A DNA stretch of 64,000 nt from Aphrocallistes beatrix (lineage: Eukaryota > Porifera > Hexactinellida > Sceptrulophora > Aphrocallistidae), in assembly GCA_963281255.1 (NCBI GenBank), contig OY725498.1, positions 1,240,001 to 1,304,000 on the forward strand, in the 5' to 3' direction. This document shows, one piece after another, positions 11,201-35,255 of this stretch. A program made the translations under genes and the position numbers. Each line of letters begins with the position of its first letter. The first letter of the stretch is position 1. Under the pieces are notes generated by a model, which saw nothing but the letters and a program-made list of their open reading frames with translations, was not told where the DNA came from and searched no databases.

Positions 11201-13700
11201 TATCGAGTTCAACAAGGACAATACTGTCAGTCTCTATTGGTAGACTCAATACTGGAGAATTTGAGATTATATGTTTTATCTTGAACATGCTAGGATATCA
11301 TCGCAGTCGGGTATATCAGCTCACAGCCCAACCAGGATAACCAACACTCAGGACTTATTTGCTGCTGGAGCATCAAGAGTCCAGAAGTTAGTGGCAGTTG
11401 GATTAGGCCCGTTTCCTGAAAAATGTTCCCGTGAGCCCACTTCACCACGGCTGTTCATGTTATGATGGGGGGCGAGACTTCAATATTAACTTTCTCTATA
11501 AACTCAATAGTGACATTTTGACTTTCATTATAGATTTATTTTTCCTCTTGTTTAGTTCCCTGAGAGGACATATAGATCTGACGCGGGAATATGCTCACTC
11601 AGCTTCTCTTCTGTCCACCCAAGCATTCTAGCGGTTAGTATCATATCCCTAGCTAGCTGATACAACATAGAATCGAGTCCCGTACTTGCTAAGCATGCCT
11701 TTATCAAGTACAAGTTTCTATGCTGAACACTCGGCATGTTTCTTCATGTTATTATTTACAATCTTATTGTTCCTGGCTGTCCTCATTCTACATTCTCTGA
11801 AGGCTGGACTAACGAATGGCGTCATCGCGATCTACAACATCAGGAAGACAGATTCCGATCCTGCAATTGACTCGAGGTAAGATTGCTATTGGATAAGTGT
11901 TCGTTTACCAAACTGATGCTACTGTGATTGTTGGTATAGCACGAGCCCTGCTAAACACACGGGGGCTGTCTGGCAGGTCGAGTGGGTGGAGAGGGAGACC
12001 GTGTCTGGAGAGGAGAAATCAGAATTTCTAGTCTCTTCTTCCGAAGACGGGAGAATCTCCCAATGGACTATCAGGAAGGGATTCGAATGCACAGGTTTGT
12101 CGGAGTCTTCTCACACACTGAGATGAATTGTAATAAAGTCTATTCGTTTAGAACTGATGTCGCTAAAAAGAGCAATCAGTAAGCAAGGGGACAAGAAGGT
12201 AGCGGGTAGGGGCAAGCAGTCGAGCGCTCTCATCTCCAGATTCACCCCTGGGCTCTCATTCGCTTTCTCTAAGGAGAGTTCCAACATGTTAGTGTATACA
12301 TTATTCGTTTTATTTTGAATTCGACTTAAGATTCTGCATTTTTGACGTCTCTCCTTACATTTGCATTATCTAAAATTTCCCTCCAATTGGTAGCTACTTA
12401 GCGGGCACAGAAGATGGACTGATTCATCGGTGTTCTTGTTCTTATACTGAGCAATACCTCAAGTCTTTCGAGGGACACACTGTAAGATATTCCCTTAATT
12501 CCCCTCATTAATCTGATAGTTCCTTAAGTCTGCAATGCTACCTTAATAATGTTACTTACTAGGGTCCGGTCTCACACATCAGGTGGTGTCCCAGTGAACC
12601 CGAATACTTCCTGACTTGCAGTTCCGATTGGTCACTCAGGATCTGGCATAACTCATCTCCACTCCCTATCTTTATCTTCTCTCATCTTCAAGTTTGTTGA
12701 ATCATTCATGTTTTAACGCTTTGTTATTATTACAGTATTTCTATTCGGTCAATATCTCCATCTCTTATCTAGGAAGATATTTATGATATACACTGGTCTC
12801 CAACCAGACCCACTCTATTCGCTTCTATCACGAGTTCTTCTCTGGAGTTGTGGGATCTGTCCATATCAGCGTAAGCGAAACGAAACCAGCAGGACTACAA
12901 CATTTGATATTCTATACTAAATCCAAAATTAGTTACCAAATGCGGTTCAAAATGCTAATTACTTAGGTTTTAGGCCCAAATTTTACAATATAGCTATCTT
13001 TATTTTACAATTGTTTAATTTTATTTCTAGTTTAGACCCAATTTATTCTTCTAAACCAATCGATCAGAATGCGAGCATATCGTGCTTCAATTTTGCACTA
13101 AATTCTGAGGTATTCACATACTTAAAATCAGGCTTTCATCTAGGCGTACTGGGCGCGCCTAGAGGCGCGTATTTGATCTCATGGATCATAATTAGGCGTA
13201 TGAATTTTGGGGGCTAGGCGCGCGGCATACGCCTACTTAGGCGCGTGGCATAAAACATATGTAAAATTGCTATATAAAAATGAGTCTAGGCGCGTCGAAA
13301 AATGGTGACGTCCATTTAGGCGTATGACTTTGGAAAGCTGGATGAAACCCTGCTTAAAATGCTCTGCGTATTTTGTTTGTTTCAAAGCAATATTACAGTA
13401 AATATGATCTGTAGTGTGTGATGCTGGGTGACTCAAAGGGCAACCTCCACGTATTCAAGATGCAACGAATGCCTCAAGTTCAAACGGTAAGTATACTGCA
13501 TTATGCAACGCAAAACTAATTCTGAGCTCATATCTACTAACATAATTACAATTCATGTTTAAATCACTGGAATATTTGCTGTGATCATTACCAGCCCCCG
13601 TTAGGCACTATTTAGTCTATTAAATTATTTTTTTTCCATTTTATAGGTCGATGTATTATTGAAAACTTTGACAGGAATCGACTCAGACGAAGCTTACTAG
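5216..13700 (+). CDS. DNAI4: Dynein axonemal intermediate chain 4 (WDR78), about 23 exons
   Basis: This is a WD-repeat intermediate chain needed for assembly of inner-arm (f/I1-type) dynein in motile cilia. I read the exons as 5216-5449, 5517-5584, 5645-5681, 9187-9340, 9402-9463, 9530-9649, 9834-9941, 10008-10077, 10143-10319, 10649-10785, 10849-10951, 11017-11225, 11294-11386, 11556-11633, 11803-11876, 11940-12094, 12152-12287, 12394-12481, 12563-12691, 12773-12870, 13031-13109, 13415-13486 and 13647-13700. All joins keep frame and give about 844 residues, close to the human protein length as I remember it. Diagnostic parts are LTKEDLEKMVDICLNETGSIWLFD, LKKTKEGNDRYVARSMQTFNY, the WD repeats (GLICCWSIKSPE, TNGVIAIYNIR, SSEDGRISQW) and GDSKGNLHVFKM. 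The first three exons are less certain; they encode a D-x-x-G-x-x-x-TP-x-x-L segment. If only the later part is real, translation could start at ATG 9181. An LRR/EGF gene lies in intron 3. One intron (9650-9833) has a GC donor. Confidence 0.82.
6654..8825 (+). CDS. Secreted or GPI-anchored LRR and calcium-binding EGF protein
   Basis: A single-exon gene of 723 residues. A signal peptide (about residues 1-27, hydrophobic, ending VEAQ) is followed by leucine-rich repeats (about 120-310; for example LSILKLLDNKISHLESFSF). A cysteine-rich LRR C-terminal cap (about 313-360, NPFNCSCDLQW) comes next. Then comes one plain EGF module and seven consecutive calcium-binding EGF modules (about 395-697), each opening D-[VIF]-[DN]-E-C. 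The last 20 residues are hydrophobic (FLLMLMLLLFISELYSI) with no cytoplasmic tail, which fits a GPI-attachment signal or a terminal membrane anchor. The protein is likely an adhesion or matrix protein at the cell surface. It lies inside DNAI4 intron 3 on the same strand and has no introns. I do not recognise a named orthologue. Confidence 0.85.
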   Translation: MMVVYFSKFYLFFSLFTLFFTNYFVEAQICVDNSNVQCRHFASATFTECTVRGSDGVEVSQGIFTCSIFSVLHIEVSVSVLELDLRIADSETVTFRSSSSSPTVALRASTISPSVTSIDQISVIFNFTSSPNFTNYFPNLDSINFQNPIYSQFPSFTGNSDLTSITIRGAFILVDPVITESFVSNLTRLRTLEWTNSSITSIIPGAFSNLDQLSILKLLDNKISHLESFSFRRVDLPRLHYLWLSGNNISRIDNMAIDDLVLNQLYLDNNPFFPIEILSNISSLQSLSLANNNYQTLAPELFYNLDFNSFNLNNNPFNCSCDLQWTHIARDFVTFKDAICASPPAFTGLVITDAAPYENCTQTLSYQCFNHSILCRGSSQCINTLTSAYCSCEHIGQNYAYSQLRMDCIAEVNECEEGTPCDQLCIDTVDSFICDCNPGYSILGQTACADVDECLDSNGGCEEGCSNTLGSYFCSCNEGYELGNFTSCVDVNECFLPNRPCDHLCINAVGSYQCRCVGGYMSIDGGSTCEDIDECQQLNADCPQLCVNSGGSYRCECMSGYIMAEDGACVDFNECERHDVCDYGCFNTQGSFACGCGPGYNQLMVNGTYVCEDIDECQVSNGYCADTCINTDGSYNCICPVGYHMNYVANICVDIDECRLYSPCEHICINNIGSYLCYCNDNYIKVASGVSVRCELSASSICSLSKFLLMLMLLLFISELYSI
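8936..9111. mobile_element. Pogo/Tigger-type MITE with TA target duplication
   Basis: The ends are inverted: CAGTAGAACTCGGTTAAGAC on the left and its near reverse complement (ctaaccgagttctactg) on the right. TA flanks both ends (8934-8935 and 9112-9113). CAGTAGAAC-CTCG-type ends and TA duplication are typical of pogo/Tigger elements. There is no coding capacity. It lies in a DNAI4 intron just after the nested LRR/EGF gene. Confidence 0.85.
9650..9833 (+). other. DNAI4 intron with non-canonical GC-AG ends
   Basis: The exon encoding NEKYLE must stop at GAG (9647-9649) to join in frame to LKKTKEGND; the next bases are gcaata. An in-frame stop follows soon after and there is no GT donor before it, so the intron must use GC. 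The acceptor is tag at 9831-9833. Confidence 0.8.
13129..13352. mobile_element. hAT-type MITE with perfect 8-bp target duplication
   Basis: The element starts CAGGCTTTCATC and ends GATGAAACCCTG, imperfect inverted ends. CTTAAAAT is repeated exactly on both sides (13121-13128 and 13353-13360). An 8-bp duplication with CAGG-type ends marks the hAT superfamily. Inside are many aggcgcg/taggcgta words in both orientations. It sits in a late DNAI4 intron. Confidence 0.88.
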
Positions 13701-13942
13701 AACACAACCCGTTCACTTCTCTATTTCCATCACTGCTTACTTCCTAACTTACGCCATATAACATTCCATCATAATTCTATAATAATGATCTAATTGCTCT
13801 CTGCATCTACCTACGTTGCTTTCTCCAAATCATCATTTTATAGTATTGTCTAGTATGTGGAGGATATTATATACGAGAAAATATAGGTATTTACAATAAT
13901 ACTGGAAAATAACTTCTTTCATATTTGTTTATGAAATAGCGA

Positions 13943-26577
<12,635 letters not shown>

Positions 26578-27032
26578 AGTTTAAATTACCGATTTTAATA
26601 CCATTTTAAACGTTTGATACAAACTACATTTTAACTTTTTTGCATTCTTAATCAATTAGTTTTGTAAATATTTTGTATTTTAATTTGTAGATACGTATAT
26701 ACATTTGTATTCATACTTCCTATTTGATTGTTAATTTTCTGTAATTATTGTACATGCTATGATTACGTTAATTTTGATACACAAAAATGGAAATCTTCCT
26801 TTAAATACAGTCGATTCCGCCTTTAATTGAGACAAATCGACAATAGTTCCTATACATAGAAGCTAATACTAAATTACTACATTGGTTAATTGGGAACTCC
26901 GCTTAATCGTTACAAAATACTGAGACCTGATTCGTCCCGATTAAAGTAGAGTCGACTATTTATTCATAATTTATTTTTCCAATACTTTTTCTCTGAAGTG
27001 TGTAGTCATATGTGCAAGTAACCAGATTCGGA
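26578..27032. other. Spacer between kinase and NAA15
   Basis: The kinase 3' untranslated region and the NAA15 upstream region meet here. The only recognisable element is the degenerate MITE at 26808-26956. Confidence 0.4.
26808..26956. mobile_element. Degenerate pogo-type MITE
   Basis: The left end CAGTCGATTCCGCCTTTAAT and the right end attaaagtagagtcgac are imperfect inverted repeats with TA on both sides. It resembles the better-preserved copies at 8936-9111 and 42184-42347. It ends about 75 bp before the NAA15 start codon. Confidence 0.65.
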
Positions 27033-30000
27033 ATGTCAGGAGTTGATCAAAAGCTGCCTCAAAGAGAGGCGAGTCTCTTCAAGAAAGTGCTGCGCTCTTA
27101 TGAGCAGAAGCAGTACAAAGCTGGTCTCAAATTTTCGAAGCAGATTCTCCAGAATCCCAAATGCGAGCAGCATGGAGAGACGCTCTGTATGAAAGGACTC
27201 CTGCTTAGTTACTTGGGCAAGGGCGAGGAAGGAATGGAATGTGTGAAGCGAGGTCTGAAGTACAACCTGCAGAGCTACGTGTGCTGGCACGTGTTCGGAC
27301 TGGTACACCGGGGCGAGAAGGAATACGGGACCGCTATCAAGGCGTATGTGAACGCACTCCGGATAGAGAAAGATAACCAGACCGTGCTTAGGGACCTAGC
27401 AATACTACAGGTTAGTCAATAACACAACTGATTAGTGTGGAGATACAAGCAAGTCTGAGCTATAATTGATTCCCCAGGTGCACGTGAGAGATTTTGAAGG
27501 ATTCTGTGACACCAGACACAAACTCCTGCTGTATAATGGCGGTCGCAGGGGGTCGTGGGTTGGCTACGGAATCGCTTGTCACCTCCTGAACGACTACGAC
27601 ACTGCACTGCAGGTGATGTCAACCTGTAGACACACTGAGGGAGACCCTGCCCGCCCGGATCCTGAAGCCAGCGAGGTAGGCTCTATACTCTTAATAAGTT
27701 ATCTCCGTTGCCCCTGGAATGTGTCGCGTCATTTCCGGTTTAAGCCATTTTGGGTTGGGAAGCCATACAAATTCGGGGTATTTACTATAAATAGAAAAAG
27801 CCATCTTAATGACGCAGGGGTATATGCTAATTGATGGTAGAATTCAATGCCATTGTAAGATTGAAAGTCAATGGAGTATCTATGGTCTACATTATGGACT
27901 GTATAATGGGAAGTGCTTGTATCACTCTGTCCCAGGGCTGTAAGATACTCTAGGACAAATTGATGGACCCTGGGACAATATCGTCTCAGGTCTCCTCGAA
28001 CTACAAAAATGTCGGTTGACAGACCGATACTGCAGCTCCAAAGCTTTGCAGTGGAGGTGTTAAAATATGAACATGCGTTTATAAAAACTGAAAGTGATGG
28101 GATAATTGGTCTGATGAGCTTCAGGGGTTTCTCCCCTTGCCACCTCTACCTACTGACGCATATCCATATTGCATCCCATTAGATGCGGGCTTATGAACTA
28201 CAGCTGTTGATAGAATCTGGCCGTAAGAAGGAGGCGCTAGAGTTCATAGACTCACAAGCTAAGAACATCTTGGACAAAGTGTGGCTGTGGAAAACAAAGG
28301 CTGAGCTACTCATCGAGTTGAAAAGGTGTCCTGAAGCTCAGATCCTCTACACTCAACTCCTTTCCTCCAATCCTGACAACTCTTCCTACATCGAGGTAGA
28401 CCCTATCACATGATAGACTAGAGCAGCGGTTTTCAACCTTTTTTGGCTGTGGATCCCTTATAAAAATTTTCCTATATTCTGTGGACCCCCTCCTATTAAC
28501 CGTAACACAAAATTTCGAATCCTGTGGACCCCCTGATATCTTCTATGGACCACTAAGGGGTCCATGGACCCAGGTGCAGGTTGGGAATCACTGGGTCACT
28601 AGAGTATCAATTCAAGTCAAATATGCATTATTTACGCATTATCCATGGTTAATAGGGACTAGAGAAGTGTTTGGAGGTACACAGCCCTGAGACGAGACTT
28701 GACCTCTATCGTCAACTGAGAGAGAAACACAGCCGCTCTCAAATCATTCTTATCCGAACGATGTCCATCCTCCCGATCGGCTCTGAGCTAGAGAAAATGC
28801 TCGACGAGTATCTGCGAAAAAACCTGAGCAAAGGCATGCCTCCGTTGTGGAACACACTCAAGTTTATGTGTGCAAACGATCCTAAGAAAGTCACAGTAGT
28901 TGACAAGCTGGTTACTGGCTACACGCAGCAGTTGGAACAGTGCCACAAATTCCATCCAGACGACACACTGTTCGAGCCCCCTACCACCTACGTGTGGGCG
29001 CTGTACTTCATGGCGGCTCTGCGAGATTGGCAGGTCAGCTTATCTAATTATTTATCCACGACACTGGTATTAGCGATATTTTTATAAAAGGCAAGGGCAG
29101 TGGGAGCAGCTGTGAAGTGGTTTTTGCAAGGCCTGTTTGGTATAAGACGCCTAACCAAAGTGGTTAGGCTGTGGCCTGATTGGCTAGACCGCATCCGCAA
29201 CTTTCATGGTTTATTGGTTTCATCATTGATATGATTATACTTGTGTGTAGCAATATAACTGTCCGTCAGCGGTATTCATGCGAGTAATCTGTTTATGTTC
29301 GCAAATATATCATCTGCAATGTTGCTACTCTATTTCTAATTATAAATATGCATACGCGCACCTCCAATTGAACTCTGTTCAGATTACACGCTAGTTGAGC
29401 TGTCAAACCATAGTTCTGTTGGTAGAACTTCCTAATTCGAATTATCCACCATAATTATACATAATTGCAATCATAATTAAATCCATTATAATTTCCGATT
29501 ATTTGCCATTTTAATTGTCATGGTCGCCATCTCGCATTGAATACGAGGTAATGTTTACATGTGTCTTCAAATTAGCTGAATATTACATTTGGAGCAAACT
29601 ATGATATTGCATCATACAGACATCATACAGATAAGTCGCTAATACTATATTAGGTTATATTCCACTTGAAATAATTAACCGAGTACAATTACCATCTTAT
29701 CCATCAATCCTGCAGTTTAAATGGGGACTCTGTTTAATTGTTAAGTCATCCGTATTAACACAAAATGTAGCTAATTTATCCTAAATTCCCCATAAGGGTT
29801 TCAGACATGTAGACCTTCCCTCATCTATGAACCGACTATATCATCAAGATATTGTTACTATGAAGCTGCATCAATTGAATAATTATATGAATTCTTGTAG
29901 GGCAAGCACGCAGCAGCTCTAGAGCTGATCAACAAGCTTCTAGAGCACACGCCCACCCACATAGAAGCATACATGATGAAGGCGCGCATTCTAAAACACT

Positions 30001-31478
30001 CAGGTAACGCCGCCGAAGCTGTTAAGGCAATCGACGAGGGACGGGAACAAGACACAGCTGATCGCTTCATCAATAACAAATGTTCGAAGTACCTATTGAA
30101 GGCTGGACAGGTGGATCTAGCCATAGTGAGGATGTCAGAGTTCATCAAAGAAGGGAAGGAGACATTGGAACATCTGAACGACTACCAGACCACCTGGTTC
30201 CAGATTGAGCTCGCTAGGACCTACATTCGACAGGACAGAAGGGGACACGCTCTGAGGTACTGTCATCAGATTGTAGCGCATTTTGAAGAGTTCTTTGAAG
30301 ATCAACTCGACTTCCACGCCTACTGCATCCGCAAGAACACTCTCTCCACCTACATCCAGCTCCTCAGACTAGAAGACAACCTCCGCAGCCATTCTTTCTA
30401 TTTTGAGGTAGGCAGCAGGTGTGATGTAACATCTACATCCTCGGAACTAGATTCAATAATTAGATACTAATTTTTAATAGTTTTTCCTACCATGGTATCC
30501 TATGCATTATTTGGATTTCAAACAGTTTCAATCAGAATTAGCGTTATGGAATGTGACCGATTAAGCTGCATTATATTCTCTTATGTCCTACAGGCAGCAA
30601 CTATGGCAGTAGAGGTTTACCTGAGTCTGTTCGACAGGGCCTACAAGGCTCAAGAAGGGGAGGACATGCTGGAGCACATGACGCCTGACATGATCAAGAA
30701 GAGAAAGAAGAAACAGCTGAAGGAACAGGCCAAGAAGAATAAGCAGAGCAGCAGAAGTGCTTCCATTGATGCAGGTAAGAGCGATTCCACAGGAGAGGAT
30801 GGGAAAGAACCAGACAAATTTGAACCCAATCTCCTCGCCAGCACCAATGAGCCGCTCAGAGAAGCGATGAAATTGCTGACACCCTTGCAGACGTTCGCTA
30901 CAAGGCGAATCAAGACCCATGCACTCGCTTATGAATTGTACAAACGGAAACAGAAACTTCTGCTGATGGCGCAAGCAGTAAAGCGAGGTATGAAGATCGA
31001 CCCGGATGACCCAGACGTCCACAGGTGTATCATCGACTTTACACTTCAGATATCTTCTGTCAGTGAGGAAGACGACCCTCTAGTCAGTAAGGTACTGCAC
31101 GCAGAGTTATCGACCATACTGCCTGATACAGACCCACTCAACTATACCCGTGAGTTCCTGAACAAGCATCAGAACTCAATGCCGCATCTCATTGTCGGAA
31201 TTCTCTCATTGCATAGACTACAACCGGATAACCTGGAAGAAAACCTCGAGAATATAACTCTATTGGACGAGGATATTCAAGGAATAACCTTAGACAACTG
31301 TATCCAAGTGTGTAGCTTGGTTGAGAGCAAGACATTTGGAGAGTGTAGCTCTCAACTGAAGGAATATCGCGAGAAGTGTAAGGCATTGTTCCCACTATCC
31401 ACTTTCTTTAATCGCACACCCATAGCTAATAACGTAGACGCAGCCTCTAACCAGCCTTCACAACCAGACAAAGTTTAG
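27033..31478 (+). CDS. NAA15: N-alpha-acetyltransferase 15, NatA auxiliary subunit
   Basis: NAA15 is the TPR scaffold that anchors the catalytic subunit NAA10 to the ribosome for co-translational acetylation of protein N termini. Six exons join in phase 0: 27033-27410, 27478-27675, 28183-28395, 28677-29033, 29901-30407 and 30594-31478. They give 845 residues, compared with 866 in human. Conserved parts include [83 protein letters not shown] and [21 protein letters not shown] lysine-rich acid/basic stretch ([20 protein letters not shown]) follows, as in the human protein. The start ATG 27033 ([18 protein letters not shown]) aligns with the human N terminus. Introns 2-4 carry repeat debris, including a hAT MITE. 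Confidence 0.95.
28424..28596. mobile_element. hAT-type MITE in NAA15 intron 3
   Basis: The ends CAGCGGTTTTCAACC and GGTTGGGAATCACTG resemble the CAGNGGTTCTCAA...TTGAGAACCNCTG ends of Charlie-like hAT elements. The flanks gactagag and cactagag match at 7 of 8 bases if the element ends at 28596. The interior repeats gtggaccccct and ggaccactaaggggtcca. No coding capacity is present. Confidence 0.75.
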
Positions 31479-33540
31479 TTTTAACAAGCATTAGCATTTC
31501 GCACCGGACCGCAGTTACGCATGATCGTTCAGCGATACTGTATATATCTGTAACATTAAGTAGAGTAGAATGAGTCTCTTAGATTTGTCTTATAGTGAAA
31601 ATTAATGAATAGTCGTGCATATTTTAAAACTATTATTAGTTTAGTATATTTAACAATTTATATTTTAGAGAGATAGAAATCTGTTGATTTCTGATGCATT
31701 TAAAAATTCTAAATTGGAATTAACAATCAATCATTTTACTATTTCCTGCTCAGTATAGACAGTACGCACCGATCACTTTATCAGAGTAGAAATCCAATAC
31801 ATCGAATTAGTGATTTAGAAGTCTGCCACTTCTGTCAATCCATAAAGACTGGTTGGATTTCCAAGTTGTCGATTGTTTGCTAACACATTTCTAAATTGTG
31901 TGAATCAAGCATCTCTCATCTTACTTGTAGCTTTGAGTGCATAGCCTCACCAATATTCAATTTTATACTGTCCACATCATGTGTTCATTAGAATGACTTG
32001 AAAATATCTCATTTCGCTTATAACTAATAAGTGCTATTAGTATAACAGATTTGAAGAGTTAGATTACTTTCCTTTCGCAAGGACAAAATTTTTGCAATAC
32101 GAACAAGTGCTAGATTTTTTCTCTTCTAAGTAACTATTTATTCCTCTCTTCTGATGTTCTGTCTACAAATTAAGCTATATCTCCTTATGTCAAAGAAACT
32201 TGATTAAAAACTTAACTTAGTGGTTCTAATCATGGCCCACTATAAAGGTTATGTCTAATCCATCATTTATTACGAGATGATGTCTTAAATATGATCACAA
32301 GCTTGTGAGTTACCTCATCAAATATGATTTGTTTAATTATCCGATACTATAAACACATTCTTCTCCGCTAATGTTATGATAGTTTCATGATTATATAATA
32401 TAAAATACACCATTGCTCGTCCACCTGCAACATAATAAGCTGAACTGTTGGGCTTATCCAGCAGTTTTAATTGTGGATATTTGATTTAGACACTTTCCTT
32501 CATTCTTCTCACCCCTTGTATCTAGACATTACGTATTACATGTAACTGCATAAGATTCTATTACGTTGAATTTAGTGATATTGCACGTTCACTGCCATAA
32601 GGCAATAGTCATCCTTGAGATCAAGGTGATACTGCATTTAGATTACGCACTACTACTTGGAGAGCCAATTTGTATGATTTTATTTCGATTCATGAAGAGC
32701 TGTTAAGACATATGGCCCTTGGTGTGTAGTATGTGTGAATTATTATCAATATTATATTTAACTTTAAAATTTGACAAAAATATACCTAATTTATTCCTTT
32801 TTTAAATGTCATCAATTTTTGTTCTATTTCAATGATCTGTTTACGCTGATTGCATAAATTATTGTTTAATTTAGAAAATTTTAATGACACATTTTAAACG
32901 GGATCAAACTTACACAATGGCATCGACACCTTGTTTTTTTTAACAGTTCAACTCCATAAAAGAAATAATATCCCAAATTTTCGAAATATTAAATTTCTGT
33001 GTTCAGGACCTTGTCGTACGTCTGCTCAGCTCATTTCTTCTATTTACATATGGCGAATTAACCTCTTAATAATTATTGAATTATTTGCAATGCTTCAAGT
33101 TGTTCTGCGGTTTGATTCATATGATATCTCACGACACACCCACAGTTAATTGCGATTTTTAGCAGATAGAGTTGCTTGTTGACGATTAGCAACTAAATTC
33201 TTTGTAGGTCTCACCTGTAGTGTTAGCATTGCTTTCGCACATAATTGTGGTTTGTTTTCGTTCAAAACGAACTCGCTACACATAAGTTATAAACAATTGT
33301 GATAACGCACATTTTAGAGTTGTTTGTGTTTCACAGACTAATTTTCTCATGAGAAATTGAAACTACGCATCTATTGAATCATACATATTTTAGCCCTTCC
33401 CTGGTTTCACTCTTTTATCCGCTGAATTGCCGACTATAAATAGAAGTTGAGCTGCTATATACTATTTTCCAATTGCATACCCTGAAAATACTTCTATATA
33501 TTTTACTTCTAATTTTCATTTATTTTTCTTGAAACATATA
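31479..33540. other. 2-kb gene-free spacer
   Basis: AT-rich DNA between NAA15 and the PH-like gene. I found no long open frame, known repeat or RNA gene. It includes the NAA15 3' end and the upstream region of the next gene. Confidence 0.5.
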
Positions 33541-34761
33541 ATGAATACTCTCAAGAAAATCGTTTCAAAATCGAACGAGGATCGTGAAAAATGTCTGCAG
33601 CAAATGAAGCAGACAGTCTTGGCAGCCACCAAGCTGAGTGAACGGGTGAGAAAGGAGATGATCAAACTCTCCGAGCACGTTTGGAATTTCAACAGCTACC
33701 AGTCTAACGGGAGTCCAGGCTTCAATAAGAAGAACGACCTGTCTCGACAGCCCACACTCACGCAATGCCAGCTCGAATTGTACGTGAACCACGAGTTTTC
33801 CCCTTTCCTTGCCTGGTTTAGTTGTGAAGAATTGGACTCCGAGGATACGCCTAACCCTTTCAAAGGCCAACCTGCCAACGCTCCCCTTGGCATCATTTGG
33901 CTTAGAGGCGCCACTGTTCGCAAACGCGGGATGGAAGTGTTCGAAGTTCTCTGCAAGGAAAACTACGAAACGAGGCGGCTACTGGTTCTAACTCAGAGTG
34001 AAGCTAATTGCGAGTTTTGGGTTGAGGACATCAGAGGAGCTGTGATAGGAGAGAAGCAGCCAACTCCTAAAATAAACTTCTATTCCCTCATGTACGGCAA
34101 AGACAGTGACGGCGAGGAAGAAGAGATTCTACAGAAAGAGAATAATTTTATGCGACTCAGCAAGAGGAGACGCTCTGGTAGGAAAGGCAACGGCTCTCCA
34201 AGTTGGACACGCAGAGGCAGCTCTGTCTCTACAAACAGTTCGTCTCCCTCTGAATCCTCCTGTCTGGGGGGAAACAGTCCTCGTGTTGACCGATTGAGCT
34301 CTAACATTCAAACTTACCCTCCCACTAACGTAAGGAAATCTTTCGACGCATCTCCCCTCATTTGTAAGCTCCGCAACTTCAAGTCTAGTGACGAGTTAAA
34401 CTCCTCTGATGACACCTTATCCATTTCCAGTTCCACACTATCCTACAAACACCTGCCTAAATCGAGAGCTAATCTAGAAATGCGGAAGAGTAGTGCTTCC
34501 ATCCAATCCACCCATTCGATCCTATCTCGTACCCCTTCACTCGGAGACAGCTATTCCACGTCTCCAGCGAGTTCCACGTCTCGTGTGATGCTTATCGCGA
34601 ACCAGTACAACGAATCTAACGGGTTCTTGACGGGCGAGATAGCTGCTGAACTCCAGAATAAAGGAATTGCGTTGTCCTCTAGGCAGAGTCCGAGAATCAG
34701 AGGCAAACACATGCGGCAGAAATCAGTCCCACTGCTAGACAGAAAAGAAACGGTCGTTTAA
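33541..34761 (+). CDS. Uncharacterised protein with N-terminal helix, PH-like region and serine-rich tail
   Basis: A single-exon gene of 406 residues, taking ATG 33541 (MNTLKKIVSKSNEDREKC). Residues about 1-45 look helical and charged. Residues about 65-165 resemble a divergent PH domain, with strand-like segments LTQCQLELYVNHEFSPFLAWFSC, GIIWLRGATVRKRG and VFEVLCKENYETRRLLVLTQSE. A closing helix with a tryptophan (CEFWVEDIRGAV) follows. Residues about 185-406 are low-complexity, rich in serine with clusters of basic residues (RLSKRRRSGRKG) and repeated RxxS sites, as expected of a phosphorylated tail. I do not recognise the family. The PH call is by pattern only. It may act in membrane-linked signalling, but no function is assigned. 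Confidence 0.7.
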   Translation: MNTLKKIVSKSNEDREKCLQQMKQTVLAATKLSERVRKEMIKLSEHVWNFNSYQSNGSPGFNKKNDLSRQPTLTQCQLELYVNHEFSPFLAWFSCEELDSEDTPNPFKGQPANAPLGIIWLRGATVRKRGMEVFEVLCKENYETRRLLVLTQSEANCEFWVEDIRGAVIGEKQPTPKINFYSLMYGKDSDGEEEEILQKENNFMRLSKRRRSGRKGNGSPSWTRRGSSVSTNSSSPSESSCLGGNSPRVDRLSSNIQTYPPTNVRKSFDASPLICKLRNFKSSDELNSSDDTLSISSSTLSYKHLPKSRANLEMRKSSASIQSTHSILSRTPSLGDSYSTSPASSTSRVMLIANQYNESNGFLTGEIAAELQNKGIALSSRQSPRIRGKHMRQKSVPLLDRKETVV

Positions 34762-35255
34762 TTATTCTTTGCAAAAGCGGAAAATGCTTTCAAATCCTTC
34801 TTTCATTTGGAAGAGTTCTTAACGTATTGATAGACAGATGTGCATAGGATAGGATACATCTCGATACTACCGACCTTGAATCATTAAATTTTATATCAAA
34901 TTCATTCACTTACCTATTTCTACCCTGCACCACCTGCTAATAATTATATATTCTATACACGTATGTTTACAAGGTCAATAATTAATAATGCTATTCAGAA
35001 ATCGTTTAAACTTTATTGTTATTACGCTTACGACGAATTATCATATCAATGCATTCAATTCCATACACGTAACAGAGCGAGACATATTTCTCCTTGTGAC
35101 TAGCATAAACACATGTTCTATCTATATTGTTAGTTCTGAATGAGAAGCTGTTTCCATTGTTACTAAATAGACCCATGACATCTTGATTGTATTCTACTTT
35201 CCACCAACCAATGCTGCTAGTGAATACGCTGCTTTATTTTCTGTGCTGAGATCTG
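34762..35255. other. Spacer between PH-like gene and SUGCT
   Basis: AT-rich spacer of about 490 bp with no recognisable feature other than the flanking 3' and 5' ends. Confidence 0.4.
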
